Of a stretch of DNA of 64,000 nucleotides, positions 45,902 through 55,180 are shown one piece after another. The stretch lies in the NCBI GenBank assembly GCA_963753615.1, contig CAVWCW010000005.1, positions 124,001 to 188,000 on the forward strand, given 5' to 3'. The number at the start of each line of letters is the position of its first letter. The stretch's first letter is position 1. The notes beneath the pieces are model-generated. The model was given only the letters and a program-made list of their open reading frames with translations. It was not told where the DNA came from and searched no databases. Origin of the DNA: CAVWCW01 sp963753615 (lineage in GTDB: Bacteria; Pseudomonadota; Gammaproteobacteria; Chromatiales; Chromatiaceae). The translations under genes were made by a program, and so were the position numbers.

Positions 45902-46100
45902 CTCGTCGAAACGCCCGCTATTTTAATGTTCTGAAACGGCCTGTCAAGCGCCGTGTAAATTTGTGCGCCTCCCGGCGGCGTGGGCGTTTTCCCGACCCCT
46001 AAGCTATGTTACATTTCAATGAAGGCGCGGCGCACGCTGGAGCCCGCCCCAATCCCCTGCCGCTCGCATTAGCCCGGCCAGCCGAAAGCTACTCAGCACC

Positions 46101-47276
46101 ATGTCCAAGACCCTGGTAGTCGATTCCTCCGAGGGGACCCGCACCCCGTTCCTGCGCGGCATCCTGACCCGCTCCCTGAACGATGCCGGCATGCCCTTCG
46201 ACGATGCCTACCGATTCGCCTCGAATGTCCGCCAGGAGTTGGCAGACGTGGAGGAGATCTCGACCAACGAGTTGCGGGCGTTGGTCATCAAGCAATTGCG
46301 CAAGGCCAACGAGAAAGCCTTGGCCGAGGCCTACGAGACCAACCGCCAGCCCCCCACCATTCTGGTACGTGACCAGCACAATCAGGTGGTCCCGTTCTCC
46401 CGCTCCCAGCACTATTTGTGCCTGGAGTCCTGCGGGCTGTCGAGCGAAGACGCGGCCCTGGCCACCTCGCAGGTCTACGAGCAGCTATTGGAGGAAGGCG
46501 AGACAGAGATTCCCTCCAGCAAGATCGGCCACTTGACCTACCATTGTCTGGACAAGCTTTTCGGCAACAAAACCGCGCACCGCTACCTGGTGTGGATCCA
46601 CTACACCCATAGCGGGCGGCCCCTGATCCTGCTCCTCGGCGGCACCACCGGCTGCGGCAAGAGTACGATCGCCACCGAGGTGGCCCACCGCCTCGGCATC
46701 GTTCGCACCCAGTCCACCGACATGCTGCGGGAGGTGATGCGCATGCTGGTGCCGGAGCAACTGCTGCCGGTGCTGCACACCTCCTCCTTCAGCGCCTGGA
46801 GCAAGCTGCCGCCCCAGGTAAACAGCAGCGAGCAGGACTTGGTGGCGGACGGTTATCGGAGCCAGGCCGAGCTGTTGGCGTTGCCCTGCGAGGCAGTGAT
46901 CCAACGGGCGCTGCGGGAGCGGGTATCGCTGATTTTGGAGGGTATCCACGTGCATCCGGCCCTGCTCAACCGCATCGGCGACCGAGGTGACGCCCTGATC
47001 GTTCCGGTAATGCTGGCGGTGCTGAAACAGAAGCAGCTGAAGAACCGACTGGCCGGCCGCGGTCTGCACGCCCCTGGACGTCAAGCCGAGCGCCAGCTGT
47101 CCCATTTCGACGCCATCTGGACCTTGCAGGAATACCTGCTTTCGGAGGCGGACCAGGCAAACATGCCAATTATCGCCAATGAAGACAAGGAAAAGGTGAT
47201 CAGCCTGGTGCTGCACACGATTATCGAAGCCCTTAGCCAAGACTTCACCGCCACGCCGGACGAGGTATTCGTGTGA
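46101..47276 (+). CDS. ATP-cone plus 2-phosphoglycerate-kinase-like P-loop protein
   Basis: The 391-residue protein has an N-terminal ATP-cone-like region (TPFLRGILTRSLNDAGMPFD; ASNVRQELADVEEISTNELR; about residues 15-95) and a C-terminal P-loop kinase with Walker A GGTTGCGKST (about residue 190), QSTDMLREVMRMLVP and SLILEGIHVHPALLN. This arrangement matches archaeal 2-phosphoglycerate kinase, used for cyclic 2,3-diphosphoglycerate. In bacteria the substrate may differ. ATG 46101 is 20 bp after a GCATTAGC stretch with no strong ribosome site. It is convergent with the CorB-like gene. Reaction on 2-phosphoglycerate is inferred from family only. Confidence 0.75.
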   Translation: MSKTLVVDSSEGTRTPFLRGILTRSLNDAGMPFDDAYRFASNVRQELADVEEISTNELRALVIKQLRKANEKALAEAYETNRQPPTILVRDQHNQVVPFSRSQHYLCLESCGLSSEDAALATSQVYEQLLEEGETEIPSSKIGHLTYHCLDKLFGNKTAHRYLVWIHYTHSGRPLILLLGGTTGCGKSTIATEVAHRLGIVRTQSTDMLREVMRMLVPEQLLPVLHTSSFSAWSKLPPQVNSSEQDLVADGYRSQAELLALPCEAVIQRALRERVSLILEGIHVHPALLNRIGDRGDALIVPVMLAVLKQKQLKNRLAGRGLHAPGRQAERQLSHFDAIWTLQEYLLSEADQANMPIIANEDKEKVISLVLHTIIEALSQDFTATPDEVFV

Positions 47277-47300
47277 CCTGTCCGAACCTGGATCGGCGTC

Positions 47301-48587
47301 TCAGGACTGGGGGGCGCCGTCTGCGCTCTCGTCCTCGGGGGGTTGCGCGATCTCAGGTTGCCCGACGTTCTGCAGCACCAGTTGCTCGACCCGGCTCCTG
47401 GTGACGAGCTGCACAAATACGTCCAGACCGTCGACCACGAACCGCTCCTCCCCCTCGGGGATACGTCCCAGATGCCGCAGCAGCCAGCGACCGACCGTGT
47501 CCGTGGGCTTTCCGGGCAGATCGCGGCCGAAATACTCCTCGACCACCCGCAGCTCGGCGCTACCCTCCACCACGATTCGGCCGGGTTGAAGTTCATTAAC
47601 TCCCCGCGGCAGCTCGTCGGATTCATCGTAGATCTCGCCCACCAACTCCTCGAGCAGGTCCTCCAGGGTAACCACCCCGAGCATCGAGCCGTGCTCGTCC
47701 ACGGCAATGGCCAGGTGCTGCTTGCGCCGCCGCAAAAGCGCGATCAGCTCGTCGATCGGCTGGGTGGTCGGCACGAACAGGGGTTTTCGGGAAATGCTCT
47801 CCAGCGGCTGTTGTTGGGCGCCCTCCACCACCGCCTCGAACAAGTCTCGCAGATAGACCACGCCGGTGATTTCGTTGGGATCTGAGCTGTAGAGGGGTAT
47901 GCGGGTATAGGTGCGGCCCATGATCTCGGGCAGGGCCCCGACGATGGGCTGATCGCCGTTGAGCGCGAATACCTGGTAACGGGGCGTCATCACGTCTTCC
48001 GCCTGCAGGTCGTTGAAGCTGAACACGCGCTCGATCATGGCGCGCTCATCGGCCTCGATGGTGCCCTCGGCCTCGCCGTGCTCGACCATGCTGATCAGCT
48101 CCGACTCCGTCACCGTTGGGTCGCCACTGGCCCCCGTTCGCTTCTGCACGTAGTTGGTGAGCCGCTGGAACGTCCAAACCAGAGGATAGATCAGGCGCAT
48201 GAAGCCGAGCATCGGCGGGGCAATGGCCAGGGAGATCCGCTCGGAGTATCGGGTGGCCAGGCTCTTGGGGGTAATCTCGCCGAACACCAGGATCAGTACC
48301 GTCAGCACCCCCACCGCGATGCCGGGGCCGATGCTGCCGAGCCACTCGGTGGCGATCACCGTCGCAATGGCCGAGGCGGCGATATTCACCACGTTGTTGC
48401 CGATCAGAATGGTGATCAGCATGCGCGAGGGGTCGTGCTTGAGCTCGTACAGGGCGTGAGCGCCGTGGCGCCCCTCTTTGAGCAGACCTTCGGCCCGCGC
48501 CAGGGACAAGGCCACCAAGGCGGTTTCGGAACCGGAGAACACCCCGGACAAGATCAACAGGAGAAACAGGATCAGAAACTCGTTCAC
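47301..48587 (-). CDS. CorB/CNNM-type transporter-associated protein (DUF21-CBS-CorC/HlyC)
   Basis: The 428-residue protein has a DUF21 membrane domain (LILFLLLILSGVFSGSETALVA; NIAASAIATVIATEWLG; AVGVLTVLILVFGEITPKSLA), a CBS pair (VMTPRYQVFALNGDQ, YTRIPLYSSDPNEITGVVYL and KQHLAIAVDEHGSMLGVVTL) and a C-terminal CorC/HlyC domain (ELRVVEEYFGRDLPGKPTDT). Members are linked to Mg2+/Co2+ efflux and magnesium homeostasis, and act in the inner membrane. It is convergent with the P-loop kinase gene and divergent from pstS. Length and frame are normal. Confidence 0.88.
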   Translation of the reverse strand: MNEFLILFLLLILSGVFSGSETALVALSLARAEGLLKEGRHGAHALYELKHDPSRMLITILIGNNVVNIAASAIATVIATEWLGSIGPGIAVGVLTVLILVFGEITPKSLATRYSERISLAIAPPMLGFMRLIYPLVWTFQRLTNYVQKRTGASGDPTVTESELISMVEHGEAEGTIEADERAMIERVFSFNDLQAEDVMTPRYQVFALNGDQPIVGALPEIMGRTYTRIPLYSSDPNEITGVVYLRDLFEAVVEGAQQQPLESISRKPLFVPTTQPIDELIALLRRRKQHLAIAVDEHGSMLGVVTLEDLLEELVGEIYDESDELPRGVNELQPGRIVVEGSAELRVVEEYFGRDLPGKPTDTVGRWLLRHLGRIPEGEERFVVDGLDVFVQLVTRSRVEQLVLQNVGQPEIAQPPEDESADGAPQS

Positions 48588-48801
48588 TAAAGGGCAGGCC
48601 TTGTCCGCTGACTAAGACTCCTATTCTACCAGTCGTTGTCGCTCAGGGAATCCCGCGCCCCGCTTCAACTTCGTCATCTTATCGCAATATTTGCGCAATA
48701 GTATGGCAACCTCCGGGTAACTCCAGCGTCACCAAAACTTCAAATAAGGCGCTCGACCGGATACCGAATTCGCAACCAACCATCTACCGAGGTCAAATTT
48801 G

Positions 48802-49677
48802 ATGAAAAGAACTGCATGCCTGCTCAGTCTGACTATGGCCGCCGCCCTCGGCGCCGGCACCGCTCTGGCCGAAGAGCGCACCCTGATTCAGAACAAAGGC
48901 TCGGACACCCTGGTAAACGTAGCCCAAGCTTGGGCCGAAGCCTACCGCGATGTGGACTCCGGCGTGGCCGTGGCGGTCTCCGGCGGCGGCTCCGGTACCG
49001 GTATTGCGGCCATGATCAACGGCACCGTGGACATCGCCAACGCCAGCCGCATGATGAAGGACAAAGAGATCAAGGCGGCCGAGAAGTCCGGCCAGCAACC
49101 GATGGAGCACGTGGTGGGTTACGATGCCCTGGCGGTGTTCGTACACCAGGACAACCCGGCCGATACCCTGTCCTACGAGCAGTTGCAGCAGGTCTTCGGC
49201 CGCGGTGGCAGCGCCACAAAGTGGTCGGATCTGGGCCTCACGGTCCCCGGATGCGACAGCGACGAGATCGTAGTGGTAAGCCGCCAGAACAACTCCGGCA
49301 CCTATGCCTACTTCAAGAAGGCGGTGCTGGCCAAGGGCAAGTTCCGCCAGGGCACCCTGGATATGCACGGTTCCAAGGACGTGGTCGACCTGGTGGAAAA
49401 CACCCCCTGCGCCATCGGCTACAGCGGCCTGGCCTATGCCACCGACCACATCAAGATGGCCTGCATCTCGCAAGAAACCGGCGGCGCCTGCGTGAGCCCC
49501 AGCGTGGAGACTGCGAGCGACCGCAGCTATCCGATCGCCCGGCCCCTGTTCATGTACACCAACGGCGAGCCCACCGGCAAGATCAAGGAATACATGGACT
49601 GGATCCTGAGCGATGCCGGCCAGTGCATCCTCCTGAACAAGGGCTACGCGCCGATGCGCGACGTCCAGTGTAACTAA
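48802..49677 (+). CDS. pstS: phosphate ABC transporter substrate-binding protein
   Basis: The 291-residue protein has a signal peptide (LLSLTMAAALGAGTALAEE) and PstS ligand-loop motifs: QNKGSDTLVNVAQAWAEAY, VAVSGGGSGTGIAAMINGTV, DIANASRMMKDKEI, and RQNNSGTYAYFKKAVL. It binds phosphate in the periplasm and passes it to PstCA. ATG 48802 is preferred over TTG 48799. It begins the pst-pho locus on the plus strand. A degenerate Pho-box-like CGTCACCAAAACTTCAAAT occurs near 48728-48746 but is weak evidence for PhoB control. A perfect 12-bp hairpin follows the gene. Confidence 0.92.
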   Translation: MKRTACLLSLTMAAALGAGTALAEERTLIQNKGSDTLVNVAQAWAEAYRDVDSGVAVAVSGGGSGTGIAAMINGTVDIANASRMMKDKEIKAAEKSGQQPMEHVVGYDALAVFVHQDNPADTLSYEQLQQVFGRGGSATKWSDLGLTVPGCDSDEIVVVSRQNNSGTYAYFKKAVLAKGKFRQGTLDMHGSKDVVDLVENTPCAIGYSGLAYATDHIKMACISQETGGACVSPSVETASDRSYPIARPLFMYTNGEPTGKIKEYMDWILSDAGQCILLNKGYAPMRDVQCN

Positions 49678-49683
49678 GCCCCC

Positions 49684-49712
49684 CCGCAACGGGGCCTTCA
49701 GCCCCGTTGCGG
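49684..49712. other. perfect 12-bp inverted repeat between pstS and phoU
   Basis: CCGCAACGGGGC and GCCCCGTTGCGG flank the loop CTTCA, 7 bp after the pstS stop. There is no T-run. Such hairpins after the binding-protein gene commonly protect its mRNA, giving more PstS than membrane subunits. Confidence 0.65.
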
Positions 49713-49742
49713 AAGTTCAATCCGGCCCAGGAACCCCAAGTC

Positions 49743-50813
49743 ATGTCCCACTTAGAAGCCCGCCTGGAGAAGGACCTCAACCAGATCCGCGACCTGGTCA
49801 CGAACAGGCCAAAACCGTCGCCCAAAGGGTCCGCGATGCGGTGCACGCGCTGCAGACCGGCAACCGCAAGCTGGCCAATGCCACCGTCCTCGGTGATCAC
49901 CCGATCAACCGCCGGATGCGCAAGATCGACCGCCTGTGCCACCAGTTCATTGCCGTCCATCTACCCAGCGCAGGGCATCTGCGCATGCTGTCGTCGGTGA
50001 TCCGCGTCAATATCGAGTTGGAGCGCATCGGCGACTATGCGGTGACCATCTGCCGCGAGTCCGTGCAGCTCGCGACCCCGCCCGCCGGCCATATGGCAGC
50101 GAGCTGGAGCGTTTGGCCGGAGAGGCGCAGCTTGCCCTGGGCCAGGCGATCGATGCCTTCGAACGGCTGGATGCGGCTGCCGCACGCGCGACCATCCGCG
50201 TGGTGAGCCAGCTCGACGCCAACATGGACGCCGTGTACGGCGAGATGATGGCCAATACTGCCCAGCAGGCGATCAAAGACCTGTTGGCGGTGTTCGTGAT
50301 CTTCACCCAGCTCAAGCGGGTCGCCGACCAGGCCAAGAACATCTGCGAGGAGACGGTGTTCGCGGCCACCGGCGAGCAAAAGGCTCCGAAAGTCTACAAC
50401 ATTCTGTTCGTCGACGAAGACAATAGCTGCATGAGCCAGATGGCACAGGCGATCGCGGCCAAAGCCTATCCAGACAGTGGTCGCTATTCCAGCGGGGGGC
50501 GCAACCCGGCGCAGGCGTTGAGTCCGGCGCTGGTGGAGTTCCTGCGGGCACGGGGGTGGATACTGAGGGCATGGCGCCGCGCGGGCTCGACCTGACCCAA
50601 TTGGAACTGGCCCACCAACATGTAATCGTCAGCCTGCAGGGCCCCGTGAGCGACTATTTCCCTGAGGTGCCCTTCCACACAGTAGCCCTGGAGTGGGATC
50701 TGGGCGAAGCCCCTGAAACCGGCGACCAACAGGGCCAGGAAGCCCTGTACCGGGGCCTGGCCGTGGAGATCAAGGACCTGATGGAGTTGCTACGCGGCGA
50801 GGGGGCATCCTGA
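49743..50813 (+). CDS. phoU: PhoU-family regulator fused to a degenerate LMW-phosphatase-like domain (frameshifted)
   Basis: ATG 49743 opens MSHLEARLEKDLNQIRDLV. Shifts near 49800, 50095 and 50560 link the frames VRVNIELERIGDYAVTIC-type PhoU helix (seen as RVNIELERIGDYAVTICRES), IDAFERLDAAAARATIRVV, and TQLKRVADQAKNICEETVF, the paired PhoU helical repeats. After KAPKVY the protein continues into NILFVDEDNSCMSQMAQAIA, aligned with the ILFVCxxNxCRSxMAEA loop of low-molecular-weight phosphatases and ArsC, but with the catalytic Cys and Arg replaced. Total about 356 residues. It would act with PstSCAB and PhoR to repress the regulon under phosphate sufficiency. Confidence 0.75.
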
Positions 50814-50814
50814 C

Positions 50815-51736
50815 ATGTCCGGCTCGCCCAACCTGGCGGCGGACTTCGACCGCCGCAATGCCGATTGGTACATCGACAAGCTGGTTCAGGCCCTGGTGTT
50901 CATCGGCGGCATCTCCGCCATCGTCTTCATTATCGGCATCTTCGTCTTCATCACCTACGAAGGCTTCGGCTTCATGCTCGAGCGGCTTCAGCTTCGAGGA
51001 GTTCTTCTCCTCCCCGTACTGGGAGCCGAGCGACGAAGACGCCCCGGAGTACGGCATCCTGGCGCTGATCGCCGGCACCGCCAGCGTCACCGGCCTGGCG
51101 ATGCTCGTCGCCATCCCCTTCTCGCTCGGGGCGGCGATCTACATCGGCGAGTTCGCCACCGGCAAGACGCGCGAGTTCCTCAAGGTCCTGGTCGAGCTGC
51201 TGGCGGCCATTCCGTCCGTGGTCTGGGGCTTCATCGGCCTGACCATCATGAACCCGCTGATCATCGAGCTGTTCGACGTGCCGGTGGGGCTGAACGTGCT
51301 CAACGCCGGAATCATCCTGGGACTGATGGCGGCGCCGATCATGACCTCGATCGCCGAGGACGCCCTCAAGGCGGTACCGGACCGCTACCGCGAGGCGGCC
51401 GAGGCCCTGGGGGCGACCCGCTGGCAGGTGATCTTCAAGGTCGTGCTGCCGGCGGCCAAGAACGGTCTGTTGGGCGCGGTCCTGCTGGGCGTCGGCCGCG
51501 GCTTCGGCGAGACCATGGCGGTGCTGATGGCCACCGGCCACGCCGTGAACATCCCGAGCAGCGTGTTCGATTCGGTGCGGGCACTGACCGCCACCATCGC
51601 CGCCGAGCTCGGCGAGACCGCGGAGGGCTCGGAGCACTACCAGGCCCTGTTCACCATCGGCATCTTCCTGTTCCTGATCACCTTCATCATCAATCTGACC
51701 GCCGACCTGATCGTGCGCGGCATCCGTAAGGGATAA
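50815..51736 (+). CDS. pstC: phosphate ABC transporter permease PstC (frameshifted)
   Basis: ATG 50815 follows the phoU stop by 1 bp. The first helix is LVFIGGISAIVFIIGIFVFI; a shift near 50985 continues as FEEFFSSPYWEPSDEDAPEY and then the permease core: GLAMLVAIPFSLGAAIYIGE, the EAA-loop-like YREAAEALGATRWQVIFKVV, and GVGRGFGETMAVLMATGH. Corrected length is about 307 residues. It forms the inner-membrane channel with PstA. The frameshift falls in an extracytoplasmic loop and looks like a one-base error. Confidence 0.88.
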
Positions 51737-51792
51737 GAGCCGGCCGCCAGCGGCGGAGACGCCGCCGAGGCCTTCAACCTAGAGACACGACC

Positions 51793-52662
51793 ATGTTTCA
51801 GAATCCACACTCAATACCAAGAACCGAAAGGTCCAGGGGCTGTTTCGATCCTGTTCCTGCTGATGACCCTGCTGCTGATCCTGCCGGTGGTCGTCATCCT
51901 CGGCATGCTGATCTACAAGGGCGGCCGGTGTCATCTCCATGGACTTCCTGTTCACCGAGCCCACCAACGGCATGACCGCGGGCGGCATCTTCCCGGCCCT
52001 GGTCGGCACCGTCTGGCTGGTCTCCGTGGCCCTGCTGATCTCCGTGCCCCTCGGGGTCGCCGCGGCCATCTATCTCAGCGAGTATGCCGGCGACAACTGG
52101 TTCACGCGCATCATCAACCTGGCCATCATCAACCTGGCCGGCGTGCCTTCGATCGTGCACGCCCTGTTCGGGGTCGGCGCCTTCGTGATGTTCTTCGGTT
52201 TCGGCACCAGCATCCTGGCGGCCAGCCTGACTCTGGCGATCATGACGCTGCCGGTGGTGATCGTCGCCACCAAGGAGTCACTGCAGGCGGTGCCCCAGGC
52301 CTTCCGCGAGGCCTGCTGGAACATGGGCGCCACGCGCTGGCAGACCATCCGCCGGGTGGTGCTGCCGAACGCGGTCAGCGGCATCCTCACCGGCGTCATC
52401 CTGGAGGTCTCGCGCACCGCCGGCGAGACCGCGCCGATCATGTTCACCGGGGCCGCGTTCTTCCTGCCGTTCCTGCCGCAGAGCGTGTTCGACCAGACCA
52501 TGGCCATGTCGTTGCACCTGTTCGTGGTCGCCACCCAGGTCCCCAATGTGCCCGAAGGCGCTGCCCTTCGGCGTGGCGCTGGTGCTGATCGCCATGGTGC
52601 TGATCATGAACAGCGTCTCCATCGCCTTCCGTATGTACCTGCGGGGCAAGAAGAAATGGTAA
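51793..52662 (+). CDS. pstA: phosphate ABC transporter permease PstA (frameshifted)
   Basis: The frame starts at ATG 51793 and needs corrections near 51825, 51930 and 52560. The N-terminal helix is TLLLILPVVVILGMLIYKGG; the core is GMTAGGIFPALVGTVWLVSV, VPLGVAAAIYLSEYAGDNW, FREACWNMGATRWQTIRRVV and SRTAGETAPIMFTGAAFFLP, all PstA-type. The C-terminus ALVLIAMVLIMNSVSIAFRM resumes in the last frame and ends at TAA 52660. Total about 290 residues. The stop overlaps the next start (ATGGTAA). Confidence 0.86.
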
Positions 52663-53444
52663 GCGCAACCGCCCCACAAGCTACTGACCAGACCAATGTC
52701 AAACTGGCGGTCAGGACCTGAAGATCCGCTACGGCGGCGCCACGCGCTCGAGGGAGTGTCCCTCGAGGTGCGGGAGAACGAGATCTTCGGCATCATCGGT
52801 CCGGCCAACGCCGGCAAGACCTCCTTCCTCAAGGCGCTCAACCGCATGGATACCTTCGACAGCAATATGAAGGTCGAGGGCAGATCCACTTCAACGGCCG
52901 GGACGTGCGCCAGCTGCGCAATGTCTATGCCCTGCGCAGCCGCATCGGGGTGGTATTCCCGCTGCCGGTGGGCTTGCCGCTGACGATCTACGAGAACGTG
53001 GCGCTGTCGCCGCGCCTGCGCGGCATCAGCAAGAAGGCCGAGCTGGACGTGATCGTCGAGCGCTGCCTGACCCGGGCCGCGCTCTGGGACGAGGTCAAGG
53101 ACCGCCTCAACGCGCTGGGCAGCCTGCTCTCCGGCGGCCAGCAGCAGCGCCTGACCATCGCCCGCGCCCTGTCCCAGGAGCCGGAACTGCTGATGCTCGA
53201 CGAGTTCTCCATCGCCGTCGACCCGGTCACCACCATGCGCATCGAGGACGTGCTCAAGGAGCTGCGCAGCGAAATGACCATCATCCTGGTCACCAACCTG
53301 GTGCAGCAGGCCCGCCGGCTGGCCGACCGCACCGCCTTCTTCCTGGAGGGCGAGTGCGTGGAGATCGGCGTGACCGAGGACCTGTTCACCGGCGAGGTGC
53401 AAGACCAGCGCACCCGCGACTATGTGGAAGGCCGGTTCGGTTGA
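52656..53444 (+). CDS. pstB: phosphate ABC transporter ATP-binding protein PstB1, variant Walker motifs (frameshifted)
   Basis: ATG 52656 (MVSATAPQATDQTNVKL) overlaps the pstA stop. Shifts near 52718 and 52883 connect to LEGVSLEVRENEIFGIIGPA, a Walker A written GPANAGKTS rather than GPSGCGKST, and IGVVFPLPVGLPLTIYENVA in which the Q-loop Gln is absent. The signature LSGGQQQRLTIARAL is canonical. Walker B is LLMLDEFSIAVDP (DEF for DEP), and the H-loop reads VTNLVQQ with the usual His replaced by Asn. It is therefore a partner with a good signature and weakened catalytic elements, encoded next to a second PstB. Confidence 0.82.
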
Positions 53445-53494
53445 TCCGGTCCATGACAGCGAGCCCAGCCCATGAATGCAACGCCGCCCAAGCC

Positions 53495-54275
53495 ATGAAT
53501 GACGCCAGCCCCAAATCCGCCATTCGCACCAAGAAGCTGAACCTCTGGTACGGAACCTTCCAGGCCCTGTTCGACGTCGATCTGGAGATCCCCAGGGGCG
53601 CATCACCTCCCTGATCGGCCCCTCCGGCTGCGGCAAGTCGACTTTCCTGCGCAGCGTCAACCGCATCAACGAGCGCCTGGGTTATGTGCGCATCGAAGGC
53701 AGCATCGAGGTGCTCGGACCAGAACATCTACGACCCGCAAGTAGAACTGGTGCAGGTGCGCAAGCAGATCGGCATGGTGTTCCAGCGCCCCAACCCCTTG
53801 CCGATCTCGATCCGAGACAATATCCTGTTCGGCCATCGGCTGCACAACAAGGATCGGCGCTACAGCCGTAGCGACGAGGACGACAGATCGTGGAAGAGGC
53901 GCTGAAGCAGGTGCTGTTGTGGGACAAGGTCAAGGACAGGCTGAACCAGAAGGCCACGGCCTGTCGCTGGAGGAGCAGCAGAAGCTGTGCATCGCCCGCC
54001 TGTTGCCGGTCAAACCGGGCGTGCTGCTGATGGACGAGCCCTGCTCCGCCCTCGACCCCAAGGGCACCGCCGCGGTGGAGGAACTGATCTGGGAATTGCG
54101 CGGGAAGTACACCATCTTGATCGTCACCCACAACATGGCCCAGGCCCGGCGCGCCAGCGAAGAATGTATCTTCATGCTGATGGGCAAGGTGGTGGAGCAT
54201 GCGCCCACCGAGGAACTTTTCGTCACCCCGAAATCTCAGCAGACCGCCGATTACATCGAAGGCCGCTACGGGTAA
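53495..54275 (+). CDS. pstB: phosphate ABC transporter ATP-binding protein PstB2, degenerate signature motif (frameshifted)
   Basis: ATG 53495 opens MNDASPKSAIRTKKLNLWYG. Shifts near 53600, 53720, 53890 and 53955 restore one PstB protein of about 259 residues: Walker A GPSGCGKST, KQIGMVFQRPNPLPISIRDN (Q-loop intact), Walker B LLMDEPCSALDP and H-loop VTHNMAQA. The signature, however, is LSLEEQQKLCIARLL in place of LSGGQQQR. The features lost here are those kept in PstB1 and vice versa, suggesting a heterodimeric ATPase. The signature change lies close to a frame break, so its sequence should be confirmed. Confidence 0.8.
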
Positions 54276-54460
54276 GCCTCTGTGGAGGTTTCCGGTCTAC
54301 CGCGAACCGCCGAAAGGCCGCCGGCGCGGCTGCGCCCCGTCTGGACTCGCAACCTGTAGTTCAATTCGTATCCCGCCAAGGATGACGACGGCCCTTCCCA
54401 CCTGCCCCTTGGACCGGATTCTCTATGGTTGCCAATGCAGTATCGGACGCTGACCATAGC

Positions 54461-55144
54461 ATGGCAAGTATCCTGATCGTCGATGACGAACCTGACATCC
54501 GCGAGGTGATCCGCTTCGCATTGGAGGCGGCAGGCTTCGAAACCGAGGAGGCAGCTGACGCCCGAGTAGCCCTTGAAATGATCCGGCGTAAGCAACCGGA
54601 CCTTTTGCTGTTGGACTGGATGCTGCCTGGGCGCTCCGGACTTGATTTGGCCAAGCAGCTGAAAGAGGACCCCATGACCGAGGGCCTGCCGATCATTATG
54701 GTTACCGCCCGCACCGAGGAACGGGACCTGGTCAAAGGCCTCGGCGGCGGAGCAGACGACTACATCACCAAGCCGTTCTCGCCGCGCGAGTTGATCGCCC
54801 GCCTCAAAGCCCTGCTGCGACGCGCCGGCCAGCAAGCAGAAGACAAGCTCAATGTGCTGGGCCTTCAGCTGGATCCGAGCAGCCACCGGGTCAGCCTGCG
54901 GGGTAAACAGCTCAACGTCACGCCCATCGAGTTCCGGCTGTTGCACTTCTTTATGGCCCATCCCGAGCGGGTTTTCAGCCGCCAGCAGCTCTTGGACCAG
55001 GTCTGGGGCAACGGCGCCTATGTAGAGGAGCGCACGGTAGACGTGCACATCCGACGCCTGCGCAAAATTCTCGAGGCCTCCGACCACGACAAGCTGATCC
55101 AGACTGTCCGCGGTGCCGGCTATCGATTTTCGGGACGCCCCTGA
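54461..55144 (+). CDS. phoB: phosphate regulon response regulator PhoB
   Basis: The product is an OmpR-type regulator. The receiver domain has ILIVDDEPDIREVIRF, phosphoacceptor LLLLDWMLPGRSGLDL and YITKPFSPREL. The winged helix has LNVTPIEFRLLHFFMAHPER, VFSRQQLLDQVWGNG and VDVHIRRLRKILE. DW.LPG.SG is typical of PhoB. I choose ATG 54461 (MASILIVDDEPD) because it matches family N-termini; ATG 54425 would add 12 residues. It is followed by phoR, and directly downstream of pst, so it controls this locus and itself in the usual way. Confidence 0.92.
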   Translation: MASILIVDDEPDIREVIRFALEAAGFETEEAADARVALEMIRRKQPDLLLLDWMLPGRSGLDLAKQLKEDPMTEGLPIIMVTARTEERDLVKGLGGGADDYITKPFSPRELIARLKALLRRAGQQAEDKLNVLGLQLDPSSHRVSLRGKQLNVTPIEFRLLHFFMAHPERVFSRQQLLDQVWGNGAYVEERTVDVHIRRLRKILEASDHDKLIQTVRGAGYRFSGRP

Positions 55145-55180
55145 GCCAAGTCCGGCGGCAATCTCAAGCGAGCTGATGCG

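Noticed and set aside
48728..48746. Pho box upstream of pstS
   Set aside because: CGTCACCAAAACTTCAAAT matches the 7-4-7 repeat of CTGTCAT poorly. It is mentioned under pstS but not listed as a site.
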